Positions 43,979 to 57,323 of a DNA stretch of 64,000 nt are shown here, piece by piece. Position numbers and translations under genes: made by a program. Below the pieces are notes generated by a model. That model saw only the letters and a program-made list of their open reading frames with translations. It searched no databases and had not been told where the DNA came from. The stretch's first letter is position 1; each line of letters begins with the position of its first letter. Source of the stretch: Holacanthus passer (Eukaryota > Chordata > Actinopteri > Pomacanthidae); the NCBI GenBank assembly GCA_025331565.1, contig JAFREQ010000024.1, positions 3,623,501 through 3,687,500 of the forward strand, written 5' to 3'.

Positions 43979-46900
43979 AGGTGACCCACAGGTTACTGAT
44001 GGAGACAAAGGGGAGAAGCTGAAAATGTCCAGTACAGTTAAAAAAGTGAGACAAGGAGAAAAACTGCCCCTGAAATCCAGAGGAATCCAGAGCAAGTAGG
44101 CTGAGTCACCTGTTTCACAGTCTGTTACAAAATATAACATTAATATCCCTAAAATGCCCAAAACAAATCACCTGAGGAGCATTTTTTTCTTCTTCTAGGG
44201 CATCTCATGATCTCAGGAGGCTTCAGTCCCTGCTTGGCAAAAACAGCCACAGACAAGAGGTGAACAACAACAAACCACTCTCAGGCCGTGTGTCCAGACA
44301 TTTTGATAAGGATACAAACCAGCTCATGTTTCTTCAGGTCTGTGTGTATGTTGCAGAACAAGACTCTGTGTGTTGCAGGTGGCAGCGTTGAGTCACAGTA
44401 AAGGACGCAGCAGTGGCGCCTGCAGATCACAAGGCCCACACCCTCCAAGAGACACCATCAGACACAGGAGTGAGAGCGACATCACCAGTGAAGCAGCTGA
44501 ACTGGAGAAGTTCAGGTTTTCAAAAAAGTCCTATTTTACCAATATCATCCTCTGATACTTAAATTAAATTCTTAGGCCCACGAGACACACAGTGACTAAG
44601 CTGCTATAGTTCATGTCCAAATTTCTCCTGTCTGCAATATTTCCTTCACTTATCATCACCTGGGATTCCTATAGTAGCAGGCTGATTTTGTTCAGTGCAT
44701 ACAATTTTGTAGGACTGTTTTGTTTGGAATTGTTGAATATCAGTGCTGATATGATATCTGAGTTTCACTGCAGACACAAAACAATCCTTTCTTCCCTAAA
44801 CCCCACTTTAAGGAAAATAAATCTTAAACTGTTTTTTAAGAAAGTCAGAGGTCTCAAATGTTAAATGTCTAAACACGAGTAAACGTACAAGAATTTTGTC
44901 AAAGTAAAATAGTCAACATTTTGATTTAAATCAGGAACTTTGTGATCCGAGAATAAACAAACAAGATCTGGAGAGACATTGGATGTTGAACTTTTATTAT
45001 AACTTACAAGTCATTTTAGGTAGATTAAGGATCTTTATTCCATTCCAATAGTTTTTGAGGATAGAGCTACAGAAGTTAATGAATTGTGTATTTGGTGGCT
45101 GAACATTCATCATGAGATTAACTGTTTCTTTGAAGAATCAAATTCATTGTGTACCATTTTGAACCTAATTATAGAGCTGTTCATTTTTCAGCATCACATA
45201 CAGAGACCAAAGATGCTTCAGCAGCCACCCACTTCATACACTGTTCTCTGATATCCTTGTGTCTTTGGTTAAGAACAGACTCTGCAGGTAAAATATCCTT
45301 GAAGTACTTTAACATTTCTTCTTTCGTTTCACACAAGGCTGATGTTACTGACAATATTTGCTATGTTTACAGTGAATGGCTCGACCATGCACTGCCCGAG
45401 TCTGTCCTCAGAGTCCTGATCTGCCTACGATTACTGATCAGAGATCCTCAATATCAGGTACAACTTGAATATTTTCAGTCTTAATTATGCATACTATGAA
45501 TACTTCCACTGTATAAATGCCTCTTTTAACTGCTTTCTTTTAGGAAATCTTCCATCAGCTCCAAGGTGTCAGTTTACTTTCCAGGGTAAATGTCCTCTAA
45601 AAAGTTTCTCACATGCCTAAACAGGCTTTGTTTTGTGATTCATCCACATGGTCACTGCTCTGTTTCTCTTTCAGTATATGGAGTCTGTCACTGCCATGTA
45701 CACATCTTGTGGCGAACAGGCGTTTGCTGTGCAGAAGCTGGTCACAATGACCTGTGAGTAATCTGAAGAGAATACCAAGACACTGATAATATGAGCCTTG
45801 AGTACGTCCTCATCAACGCTGTCTTTGCTGATTGCAGACATGTTTCAGAAGCTGTCTGCTGCTGAAAATCAGAGGGTCTGGGTCATCGAGAGCGGCGCCC
45901 ACAAAGTAAGTGATAAGTTGTAATGAGGTTATCTGTAATTATGTGCTATTGAAATCATATCTGAGCTAAACTTAATACCATAACAGTAAGTCTCTGGTGC
46001 TCTCGAGTAATGCACTACTGGTCACCCACTACATGTTGTATAGACCATAACCATAATTAAACTAAAACCTGCATTAATTACTACATATAATTATATTTGT
46101 AGACTCTGGTAAAGCTGCTCTCCACTACAGAGAGCAGCGTGCTGCTGGGAGCTCTGCTGGCACTCACGACTTTAGCTGAGAGGTAAACAAACGTTTCATT
46201 TAATGCATTAAATACATTTATGATTTTATCTGTTGTAAGCCATTTTTTTCTGCAGCCCAGAATGCAAGGAGGAGATTGGAGAGCTACAGATTGTGGAGAA
46301 GCTACTTCTAATACTGCAGGAATATGACCTTCTGTCAAAGAGGTTAGAAATCACTTCTTTGTTGATATATTTGTCACTATCAGGTAAAATATTGTGTCTA
46401 AGTTGTGGGTGCCTGCATTCATTAGTGCTAATAAAAAGCTAGAAAAATGAATCAAGTTGCTTGATCCCATCTCTTTTTAACTTGTCGTGTCATCTTATCT
46501 AAAGTACACTCACATATTCAACATGTGACCCTTTGGATACTGAATGCTAAACTAATAATATTAATTTCCACAGCAATTTAAAGTGTAGTAAGAAATCAAT
46601 TTATAGGATTTAAAACCTGATGTTTCCCCCAGAATGAGTGCAGAGCTGCTGAGGCTCCTGTCCCCGGTGTGGCAGGTGAGGGACCAGGTGAGGGAGCTGG
46701 AGGGTCTGCCAGTGCTGCTGAGTCTGCTGTACGGCCAACACCTGAAGCTGCTGTGGAGCGTCGCCTGGGTCCTGGTTCAGCTCTGCCAGGATCCCGACAC
46801 CAGGACAGAGATCCGGACGTGGGGAGGCGTGCAGCAGCTTCTCCGTCTGCTCAACAGGTTTGTGAGACTGAGGAATTAAAGATTAAAGTGTATTTGATAC

Positions 46901-49900
46901 TTATATTACATCATATAAATTCAGTTGTGTTTTTCACAGCTGTAGTCAAAGTTAAAACAGTTTCTCTATTCATTGATATGTTTCACTCAAACTTTTACTT
47001 TTGTTAACATTCCCCATCTGTACTTTTCTTTCCCTGAAAATTCATTGGTTGAAGCTACAGCAGGTACTTTTCGGTCCATATTGAAATGATTGGTGGTTTT
47101 TTGAAGGGTCACTCCAGTAATTTAGTATTGCATACTTCCATAAAGGTGGTGGACTCAACAAGAGACACATTTAAAAAAAAAGAAGAAGAGCTTGACCCAT
47201 ATAAAAGTCAGCATATCTCAACCTCTGCAGCATCAGTTTTGACCATTCATCTTTTTTTAATCTGTCTCATGTCAGTCCCCCAACTTTATGGAAGTACAAC
47301 ATCAAATTGCTGCAGTACCTGAGAGTACTTGTAAAATGAAAAAGGTTCAAACTTATACCGCCCCATACCACAAAGTTTACCATGATGTATCTGCAGGATG
47401 TTGATTAATAGGTGCTGAGCTTTCTGGCCTCAAAACAGCTCCCAACTCATCTAAAGCACAATCACATTTACCTCTCAGTATTTTAACAGCTAATGATGAA
47501 AGATCAGCGTCACAATTAAGCTTCACTTTCTGGCAAAAGCAAATGACAAAGATATTCAGTTATTCACATTATTTAGCAGTGTGATGTACAAAATGACTCT
47601 CACAGTGACAGGCAGTACGTCTCTGACCGCTCATCCATCGAGACGCTGTCCAGCGCCAACGCAGCCGGCCGCATCCAGAGAGAGCACATCAGGGAGGAGC
47701 TGAGCCCACAGGAGGAGGTGGACAACACCATGGCCCTGCAGTCAGGTCAGGGACGACACAACTCATCACGCACTGCACATTAAATATTGCTTTTTCTGCA
47801 GGGTTTCTTCAGAGTCAGTAAGATGTTGTGCTGGTAAAAATGCAAGATGGTGAAAGAGGCCAGTAAATTTTTACTTGTGCAGTAAATTCTTCCCCCAGAG
47901 GAGTCTTGTCAGTTGCTGAGAATGTAAACAGTTTTTTACTGAACAGAGAATCCAGACCACTGAGACTTGACTCAGTGCATCTATGATTTTGGAGGAAATT
48001 GTAAAATATTGAATGTCTAAAGACGCCACTATAAAATAAAACTAATTTGGGTATAAAAAACATGAATGTTTTGTTATGGCTGTCCCAATAAGCATCTGCA
48101 GAGAATTTTAGTCTAAAGGCATCACTGTTTCCAGTCTTTGTTCTTCCTGTGGTTTGGGTGGTGAGTTGTTCATGTTCATAGCTGTTTATTGGGCTGTCTG
48201 AGACTCTAAGATTGCGTGTATGAGTTCTTAAATGAAGTAATATCTCCTTTAATCCCTTTTCCAGCCTGCTGTACAGTTCTGACTGAGCTTAGTCTGGATG
48301 ACACATCTGCTCATCACATTGTGCAAGTAAGGAAAACTCAAAGAGCAGGACAGTTGAGAGGATGAGAAAGAATAACAATACGTAAAACATTTTAAAAGAC
48401 TTCAATTCATTTTGACACTCTCTTCTCAGGAAAATGGAGTGTATGTAATCGCAAAGTTGATTTTACCACAAAACTCTGGACCAAAGGTCACATCTTTACA
48501 GGTACATGCCTTCATGTATTAAACTAAACTCATAATGTAAATGAATGAGGTGTAACTATCAGAAAGTAACCTATTTGTTTACATGTTGGCAGTACTATGC
48601 GTTTCGGACCCTTCGGTTTCTCTTTAGCGTGGAAAGAAACAGACATCTGTTTAAGAGGTGACACTACAACATATACAACCATACATGTGTACTGTATATA
48701 AATATATATATATATATATATATGTGTGGAGAGAGAAAGAAACATATATACAGCCTTAACTTCCAGTCATGCTTAAACTGTTTCTGTTCGGCTACTGTTG
48801 AATATCTTTTCTATTAATATGAAAAGAATCTGTCCACATGTTCTCCAGTGCTGTTATGTAATCTTTTCTCCATTTCAGACTCTTTCCCACAGACCTTTTT
48901 GAGTTGTTTATTGATGTTGGACATTACGTGCGGGACCTCACGGCCTATGAGGGACTGCAAACCAAAGTTTCACTCTACACTGTAAGAGAACAGCTTCTAA
49001 ATGGATTCATGTGTTTATGCAGCTGGTTTTTGGCTATAAAATAAAAAGAAATATAATATATATATAATAAAATAAAACAATGTAGATTGACAAGGTGGAT
49101 TCTTTACCTTACAAATGCTGTTTGTTTTGTAATGCAGGAAGAAGAACTGGACAGTCTAAGAGAGAGCATCGAGGCTGTGGACCAGAACCGACCTCCCCTT
49201 AAAGTCGTCAGTGGTTACTCCATACTGGACCATCTGGGCACCGGGGCCTTTGGAAGCGTCTTCAAGGTGAACAATGAACATCCTCAAACAGCATCTGCAG
49301 TCACCAGCGTTGGTTCGGATCAATTTGTGACCTCATGTGAGAGTGTTTCAGGTGGTTCCCATCAAGAGTCATTGGTTCTAATAAACATACTCACTAACAG
49401 GTGCGAAAGCAAAGTGGCCAGAACCTCCTGGCTCTGAAGGAGGTGAACCTCCATAACCCGGCATTTGGCAAGGACAAGAAGTCCAGAGACAGTAACGTGG
49501 AGAAAATCATCTCAGAGCTCACAATCATCAAAGAACAGGCAAAATTTTAATCTCTGAAAGTCAATTTAATAATCCATCTGAACACGCCATGGGTCATACG
49601 TTGTGTTGTTTATGTGTCCATTTGTCTTCTTCTCTAGATGACACACCCAAACGTTGTTAAATATTACAAGACATTTTTGGAAGGTGAGGATAATTACTTT
49701 CAGTTGTCCTTTTAGAAGGACGGAAGCCAAAATACCAAATTATTCCGTTCATTTTAGGCGACAAGCTGTACATCGTGATGGAGCTGATTGAGGGAGTGCC
49801 GCTGGCCGAACATTTTAACTCTCTGAAGGAGAAGCAGCAGCAGTTCACAGAAGACAGAATTTGGAATATTTTCATACAGGTAACAAGTCTTGCGCTTAAT

Positions 49901-50651
49901 CTCCTGTGAAATAAATCAAATTCCAACAATTCAAATGAACTCATTTGGAACACGAGTCGGTGTTGAGCTTGAGCTCGTCAGATGAGGATGTGGACAAAAA
50001 TAAATTGGAAACCTCTGCAGTAAGAGACTGTTTCCCCGAAAGGTCAGAGAATGTTTTGATTCTCCAGCATTTGAGGAATTTCAGTCTCGTCTGTTTCTGT
50101 GCTCGTTGCCAAAAACCCAAAAGTATGAGCATAAATAATTTCCATTGCCAAAGAAGAGATGACATTTTGGCTGAAACATCTTAGTCTTTTAATAACTTAA
50201 TTACTGATTGATATATCTCCTCTCAGATGTGTCTGGCATTGCGGTACCTGCACAAAGAAAAGAGGATAGTCCACCGCGACCTCACACCAAACAACATTAT
50301 GCTGGGGGAAAAGGACAAAGTCACCATCAGTGAGTGTCCACTCACATCACTCTCCCTGTCTGTTCTTATTACGAAAGCTGAACCTGTGTCTTTCTTCCAC
50401 TTGAAGCTGACTTCGGCCTTGCTAAGCAGAAACAGGAGAACAGCAAGCTGACGTCGGTGGTCGGCACCATCCTTTACTCCTGGTGAGGAAATTCATTCTG
50501 AGCAGCAGCTGCTTTTAAATCAATGGTCGGTTCGTAGAAGTAGCTCATTGTCAAGTGCAGTCATCAAGTGCTCATGACAGAAATGTAATTGTCATCCATT
50601 AACTAACAGAAACAGCAGCTCAGGTGTGTTCATAGTCCTGGCAACAATTGT

Positions 50652-50688
<37 letters not shown>

Positions 50689-50825
50689 CCAGTCCGGAGG
50701 TAGTGAAGAACGAGCCGTACGGAGAGAAAGCTGACGTCTGGGCTTTGGGCTGTATCCTCTACCAGATGGCGGCTTTACAGCCTCCATTCTACAGCAGCAA
50801 CATGCTGTCGCTGGCCAGCAAGGTT

Positions 50826-50869
<44 letters not shown>

Positions 50870-53800
50870 GAGCTGGACTCTTTTTTTCTCTCTGACGTCT
50901 GTTATAGTTCTTTGCTTCTTCTTCTGTGCTGGTAGATTGTGGAGGCTGTCTATGAGCCCATTGAAGATGGAGCTTTTTCGGAGAGAGTCACAGACACGAT
51001 CACATGGTGAGACTTTTATTTTGAGAAGATTCAAATCGATCATTTCATGTGGTTACTCCTGAAGAAGGTGTCTTCAAAATAAAAAAGCCCATTAGTTATA
51101 CTGAATCCTGAATCCTACTGAACTTTACTTGCATAATCATCTATGACCTATATTTGATCCCATTTATAGTATTAATTTGTGTTTTTATTGTTATAGATTA
51201 AAAGTAATTTAATATAAAGCCGATCTTTACTGTAATTCATACAGTACTCTGTTCTGTTGTGGGACGTCCTGTCAGGTGTTTGAGTCCAGATCCAGACCAG
51301 CGGCCCGACATTGTGGCCGTCAGCTCCAGGATCTCCGACCTCATGATGAGGCTGATGGACGGCCTCTACACTTCCCAGAATGCACTGGAAAGACGAGCAG
51401 AGCGAGACAGGAAACGAGCGCAGAAGTATTTCCTGGAAAGGAACAAAAGCAGGACGAACTGCTGTCACTTAAACATGTCTCAGGTAAATTGGACTATTCA
51501 GAAAACATTTATTGTTGCAGGAGCCTGACCCTAACCTTAACTATATTTGTGATTAACTATGAAAGTTGCAAATAACTTGTTATTTTTAGTTCATGTCCTG
51601 CAGGGTTTGTAAAATAAATGCTGCCCTTTTTGCAGGAAAAATCCTCAATGAACACTGACTCTTCAGCTCCACGCTCTTCTGCAGCCTGCAGGTCAAACCA
51701 CAGAGAGCAGAATATCAGTCAAGGTCAGAATCTAACACAGGCCGGGAAATTTTGAATTCAAATATTACATGTAAATAATTATAAAATGTGTGTGTTTGTG
51801 TGTGTGTATGTGTGTAAATGTGTGTTTTTAGATGATACCTCAGATGGTGATGTTGAACCTTGTGATGCCAAACCTGATACTACGGGAAAACACTATGGTT
51901 AGTCCTCTGTCAGATGTGAGAATATAATCATGAGGTTTGGTTGCATGATGTTTTTCCATGATAAAAATTCTGTTCTGTTAAACAAAGGGAGGCAGTCTGC
52001 AGTCTTGCATAACAAGGCCGGTCTTTTAAAAGTAGCAGTTACTATTTTTCTCTTGTTATTGCTCGTGGTTTAAGTTTTTCACATTGTTTAATTCACTGTG
52101 TTGTGTGATTGGAGGATTAAAGGCCAGTGCCTGTGTTACACCTGAGCAAATCCTATCTGGGTAAGTAAAAGCTCACATTACCATTTCTGTGTGGTTGGTA
52201 TCAGCTTTTAATAATGTAAAAACAGTTATCTGTAAATTGTTTGTTGAAGCAACAACACCCAGACAAAAACAGTCTATTCATTTTATTGACCTGCATTTTC
52301 ATTTTGCCTTTCTTCTCAGTGGAGATCATGCTGCTGCAAAGATTAAACCAAGACCAGGTACCTTTTCAACCTCATTCAATATGAGTAGACGACACAAACA
52401 AACCAAACCAAAGAGCAGACGGTCGATATAAAATGCGTCTGTGCCTCAGTCAGTGTGTGTGTTTGCTCTTACCTCAGTGTCAGCAGGGATCTGTGTCTCC
52501 CAGAAGAAGGTTCGGCAGATCGATGATCCCATTCAGAGGCTCCTGGTGCAGCTGCACAAAATTATTTACATCACTCAAGTACAGTAATACAACTATTTTT
52601 CTCAGATCTTATCAATGTTTGGTTCATCGCTGCAGACACATCTCATCAGTCCAGATCTAGAGATCGTGGATTTATAAACTTGAACTGAGTTTTAACAGAG
52701 TCACAGTCATTTAAAATAAGGTTTCATTAAATTCTGTTATAAATGCATCAAAAACTTCAAACCTCATGGACATCAACCTGCAACACAAGCTGTTTTACAT
52801 CCTCACATGAAGCTGACTCAGAACTGATTTGTGACTGGCAGCATGTGAATATGAAATTGTGATATTAACTGTTTCTGTTTTTTCACCTCCAGCTTCCACC
52901 AGCTCCGCATCACAACGTCAAACGACGGGTCATTGAAAGATTTAAAAAGTCTCTCTTCCACTGTGGGAGTGATCCATACAACCTGAAGGTGGAGCTCAGC
53001 AAGGTTCGTACGACCAACAGTTCAAAACACAAAGATATACAGTCGTGACTTTCTTAGGGGAGAACGGGAGGGTCTTATTTTTAATGTTGCACTTCCCTCA
53101 ACAGATTTATTGCAACTTAGCACTTTACTGGTTTATTTGTCTGACAGTCACACATATCAGGCCACAACATTATCTGATGTCATTCATGTCCATGTTTACA
53201 TATTATTAGAAAAAGACACCACCCCCGTTGATAATAGCAAAATGTGAACCTCCTTCATGTTTTGCTGCAGCTCCTCCAGGCCTCTCCGGAGCTTATGGAG
53301 TTGGGCTCAAGTTCAGATTGGTTTCCTCTGGTCCACCACTTCACAGGAGACCCCCATGCTGCCGACAGCACAGGTAAGAGTAACAGCTTCACCTCATATG
53401 TCCAGTAAAACACATCAAAACACAAAATACAGCAGGACCTTTGACCTCTTACACAAAGTCAAAGGAGATTATCGATATGATCTGCAGCATTTTTGGCATT
53501 TAGTGATTTGCTCGACCATCATCAGGCTGATTCTGCCGTCAAATGCTGCAAATTCACAGATTTATGTTTCAATTTTAATGAATGTGCCTGTCATTTTCTT
53601 TCTGCTTCTGGCAGCTGATGGGAATCTCAAAGACGGAGTCACCTATCAGCAGATGCAGGTCAGTTTCTCTGAGAAAGTGATATGGATTTCTGTGTTTTGA
53701 AAAAAAAAAAAAAAGAGAAATCGAATAATAATATTTCCCAATATATCACATTTTCCGCCTCATGGTTATATTTCCTGTGCAAATGTTCCTTTTCAGGGGA

Positions 53801-54035
53801 TCATAGAGGAGCTGCTGGAGGAGAACAGCTACTATGAAGCAACACACAGCAGGTGAGCTGGAAGTTTGTACAACAACAAACAGAAACAAAGTCATTATTC
53901 ATCCATAAGTGTTATTGGTTTCTGTTTTTTCTGCAAGCAAGGTTAGAAACTTATTAGACTGACTGTTGTATTTGACTGTTGTTTTATATTAATTTCAGGA
54001 TCACAGAGAAAAGAAATGACCAAGAAAACAAGTGA
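43971..54035 (+). CDS. nek10: NEK10 serine/threonine kinase with armadillo-type repeats, 35 coding exons
   Basis: NIMA-related kinase 10, in which the kinase domain is central rather than N-terminal. In mammals NEK10 is linked to DNA-damage checkpoint control and motile cilia. All 35 exons join in frame to about 1102 aa (human about 1172). The N-terminal half is alpha-helical armadillo-like repeats. The kinase domain (exons 49138-51483) shows LGTGAFGSV, ALKEV, VHRDLTPNN, TDFGLAK and VVGTILYSCPEVV. Exons: 43971-44095, 44199-44337, 44379-44515, 45192-45287, 45373-45457, 45544-45585, 45675-45753, 45838-45905, 46103-46182, 46256-46342, 46633-46857, 47606-47745, 48265-48326, 48430-48501, 48593-48657, 48879-48981, 49138-49266, 49401-49538, 49638-49683, 49758-49879, 50227-50329, 50407-50482, 50693-50822, 50936-51006, 51276-51483, 51636-51723, 51832-51897, 52115-52160, 52320-52357, 52487-52578, 52893-53003, 53271-53373, 53615-53658, 53797-53852, 53999-54035. 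Poly(A) signal at 54801-54806. Confidence 0.94.
48701..48723. repeat. (AT)n microsatellite
   Basis: Pure AT/TA run in a nek10 intron about 45 nt after the donor at 48658. Confidence 0.9.
49401..49538 (+). CDS. nek10: nek10 exon followed by a GC-AG intron
   Basis: The exon ends KEQ and must join the next exon MTHPNVVKYY, as in other NEK10 proteins. The only donor that keeps this is CAG followed by GCAAAA, a GC rather than GT donor. No alternative GT within the next 30 nt preserves the reading frame and the conserved sequence. Confidence 0.8.
50655..50686. repeat. (TG)16 microsatellite at a nek10 3' splice site
   Basis: Occupies the polypyrimidine-tract position, followed by TTCCAG and the exon. 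Confidence 0.95.
50693..50822 (+). CDS. nek10: nek10 kinase exon bracketed by (TG)16 and (CA)18
   Basis: The 130-nt exon encodes the activation-segment end and aF region (CPEVV to SLASK), essential for kinase folding. (TG)16 (50655-50686) stands in for most of the polypyrimidine tract, ending six nt before the exon. (CA)18 (50831-50866) begins eight nt after a weak donor (GTTACA). Skipping would shift the frame. Confidence 0.92.
50831..50866. repeat. (CA)18 microsatellite after a nek10 5' splice site
   Basis: Starts eight nt into the intron following the weak donor GTTACA. Confidence 0.95.
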
Positions 54036-54318
54036 CCATCGTCCATATTCATCCTCAGATGTCACAGCAGCAGCTGGAAGCACAAATATATTCCAGTGTG
54101 GAAACGTCAGCATCAACTTGAGTTCGCAAAAATACTGTATGTACAATGAAATGTCATTAACCTTAATTAAAATCCATCCGTTTTTCATGAATTATAATTA
54201 TTTTACATATGGAACCACTGCTGTAATATGTTACCACACAACTGATGATTATTGTCATTATCCAGTTTAGTCCATGGGAAGCTTCTCATATCAAACTGGC
54301 CTGTAACCTGCATGCAAG

Positions 54319-54350
<32 letters not shown>

Positions 54351-54800
54351 CAACTGACTTCACCTCCAGCGCCATCCAAAGCTTTTTATCTGCAGGGTTC
54401 AGCTCGTGTGAAGCTTTTGTTATTTCAGGTTTGTCTGAGTTTAGCACTTTAAATTCTCAGGACTCAGCGGTTTGACTGTTTTAACTCCTCCCTGCAGGAC
54501 TTTGTATCACTGCATGTGTTTCAAATGGCTACGAGCCAAAGCTGCAAAGCCACATTTCCTCACTCTCTTTGCTTTCAAGAAGGTGATAAGAAACCAAACC
54601 TTCACCTTAATTTCACATCAGTTTTCAAAGAAATTCTAGTGTTTGACTGCAGCTTTGGACGACACTGAATACCAACCGATTTTAAGATTTCGTCCAGTTT
54701 TTCCTGTACTTGAAGTAAATTAACACTTTCTTATGCACTTTGGTCCAAAAGGGATTAATCAGTATCATCTGTATAAGGAAAAGATATTTTGAAAATGATA

Positions 54801-54806
54801 AATAAA
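54801..54806 (+). terminator. nek10 poly(A) signal
   Basis: AATAAA about 770 nt after the stop codon; the first canonical hexamer downstream on +. Confidence 0.6.
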
Positions 54807-54889
54807 CACTGTTTAATGCAAAACTGTGTCCACTTGTCAAGTTAATATAAAGTTTAAGTGTTTTGTCCAGATCAAGAATACAACACTGT

Positions 54890-55000
54890 AAAAATACTAG
54901 TTACTTAGTGTTATTAGCAAAATATACTCATAGTATCGTAAGTAAAAGTACTCATTCTGCCTGCGACTGTAATATTATATATGACATTATCAATACTGAC
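54890..55000 (-). repeat. Family A repeat fragment
   Basis: Contains AAAAATACTAGTTACTTAGT and GTAAGTAAAAGTACTCATTC, internal parts of the family. It lies downstream of nek10. Confidence 0.45.
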
Positions 55001-56114
55001 TGAACAGATAAAAACTCAGTGGAGGCGACTGTGCTGCAATGCAATTCCTTACAAGAACCACAGGGGGCGGTATGAACCTGCTGTTGAGAGAAGACATGCT
55101 GTCCTCAAACAACCTCACAGCTCCTCAGCATGAAGGATGCACCACTGCATCAGCTCAGAAATAAGAAAACCCAACAGCTTCCAGAGCGAAATTACATCCA
55201 GAAGACAAGATTTTAATAGACCAACAAAAACATATGAAACGTGATCGATTCCAGATTCCAGGTTCAAATATGTAAATGTCCCATATGTGGAAGATACTGG
55301 CACATTAAAACAGGCACATGAGTTTTTACAGTACAGACTGATAACAACATCCTCCTGTTTGAGAGGACGTGAAGCTTTGTGTTTCTCAGACATCAGATCA
55401 CGTTGATCCTTTTCCTCCTGCTGCAACTACACATACATTTATGTTCCTTTGTTCTTTATTAATGACATTATTTCTACAGTACAGTATATTTTATGTAGGT
55501 AAAATACACCTGTGATAAGAGGATATCAAATGATGATGCATTTTTAAAAACTTGGTTTATTTTGTTAAATGAAATATAAAAGTTTTTTGTAGAAAACAGG
55601 TTCATACAGAACTCATCAAAGTATCAAAAAAAGTCTTTTCAGTATTAGCACTGAACATTTTGAACAATATCCAGGCATTTTAACTGCAAATATGCCATCT
55701 GAGATTAAAACTTTTATATATGTGAGAAAGAACAAAGTTGTGTATTAACTTACATTTCATACTGCATAACAACAGAGGTGTCCATTGAAATGAAGTGGAC
55801 TAGAAACAATAATGTGTGGTTTATGGGGGGGTTAGGCAGCCAGCGTTAGGCTACGTCTGAAATCACTCCCCATTAACTACACAGTTCTCCATAATTACCT
55901 TCTGCATTTTATTTTAGTGTCTGAATTGTAAAAAGTTGTGTCCATGGCATGTGTACTACTTCCTGCTAATAATCCCACAATGCAATGCACCACACTGTAA
56001 GGAAACTACCATGGTGTGACTCCACTCGAGGTGAAGTTCAGTGCGTTCGATTCCCTTCTAAGATTAGTAATCACATACTCTGTAGTTCGCTCACTTTTTT
56101 CAGGCTAAGTGAAC

Positions 56115-56193
56115 GCATCACTGTTCAACTGTACATCGGTAAGTGAAGGCATCACTGTTCAACTGTACATCGGTAAGTGAAGGCATCACTGTT
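56115..56193. repeat. 34-bp tandem repeat, about 2.3 copies
   Basis: Two identical 34-bp units (56115-56148, 56149-56182), each starting GCATCACTGTTCAACTGTAC, followed by an 11-bp partial copy. Located in the nek10-rarb intergenic region. Confidence 0.9.
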
Positions 56194-57323
56194 TTTACTG
56201 CTGCAACGTTCAGCTCTCATTCTGATTTAAATCTTCAGTTCAGTACATTCAGTGTGTTGCTTCAAGCTGTTATTCCATTCAGTTAAACTTGGTCTACACA
56301 CTCTTCATAGTGTCAATAGTTCTGCAGCCACTTGTTTAAGAACAACCGTTTTCTGGTCACTTCTGTGACTTTTGCTGTCTTTTAATAGGATTTTAATGAG
56401 GAGGTAACGGTGAATCACACTGAGCCGAGGAGCATCGCTGCGAACAGCTACTGATTCGCTCAGTGATGAGGGTGATTCAGTAACGTATGATTCATAAGAG
56501 CCTGAAATCTCACAGCTGACTAGAGTGTAAATATTTCAGCTGTAGTCTTTCTGCTGAGATAAGCTATTCAGCTGCTGCCTCCAGCTTCATTACATGGTTT
56601 CCCCCAAAATGTCAAACTCTTGCTTTATACTGCATCAATATACAATATATAACAATATAACAAATAAGTACTTAAAACACTAGTGTATTTATTTGATATA
56701 TGATTTGTTTTCTGTACTTACTTTTCCATTTTCCTGTACAAACTCAGCTATAAATGTTTGTGATGTTATGAACATTTACTTTTATGAGTTTTTGCATTTT
56801 CCCGTTTTGTACAAATAAATCTGCTCATTTCTCTAAAGCGTTCATACAGTTAGTTCAGCGCTTTCTTTTTACATAGATGTAAATCGATAAATGTGTGTAC
56901 AAACAGTCGAGTTTGAGAAGTGAAATAAAAATTCCTATTATATAAAAAGTCTGTATGTTTTCTAACTTTGCTACACTAAAGCTAAAGGCATCGTTATTAA
57001 TGAGGTAAAAATGAATCCATGTGATATTTCATGCAAACATAAATACAGCTGGAACCCGACACAGAGACGTTGTAGAGTGATTTCCAGTGGTTAGGAGTCG
57101 GAGTTAAAAAATGAAACTGTGACAGATGAAAACACGACTGCATCATTTTCCTCTCCTCTGAAACAGAATTTGAACTTAGCTCTTCTTTCATCAGCGTCTT
57201 TAATCACAGTGAAGATGCACTGACGGTTCTCCAGCCACAAACTGAGGTAAGAAGAAAACAACCCTCTGGACTGTGGTTTATATTGTTAGTGTTTTCTGTG
57301 GGAGGGAAGACAGAGGTCAGAGT

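Larger units (their letters stand above)
54036..57323. other. Convergent 3' region of nek10 (+) and rarb (-)
   Basis: No coding exon. The nek10 3' UTR extends from 54036 to about 54830 (AATAAA 54801-54806), and includes a (CA)14 run at 54319-54346. Several AATAAA on - (for example 55561-55556 and 55460-55455) could end a long rarb 3' UTR. It also holds a repeat fragment (54890-55000) and a 34-bp tandem repeat (56115-56193). Confidence 0.55.

Noticed and set aside
56115..56193. CRISPR-like direct repeats
   Set aside because: Units are directly adjacent without spacers, in a vertebrate genome; an ordinary tandem duplication.
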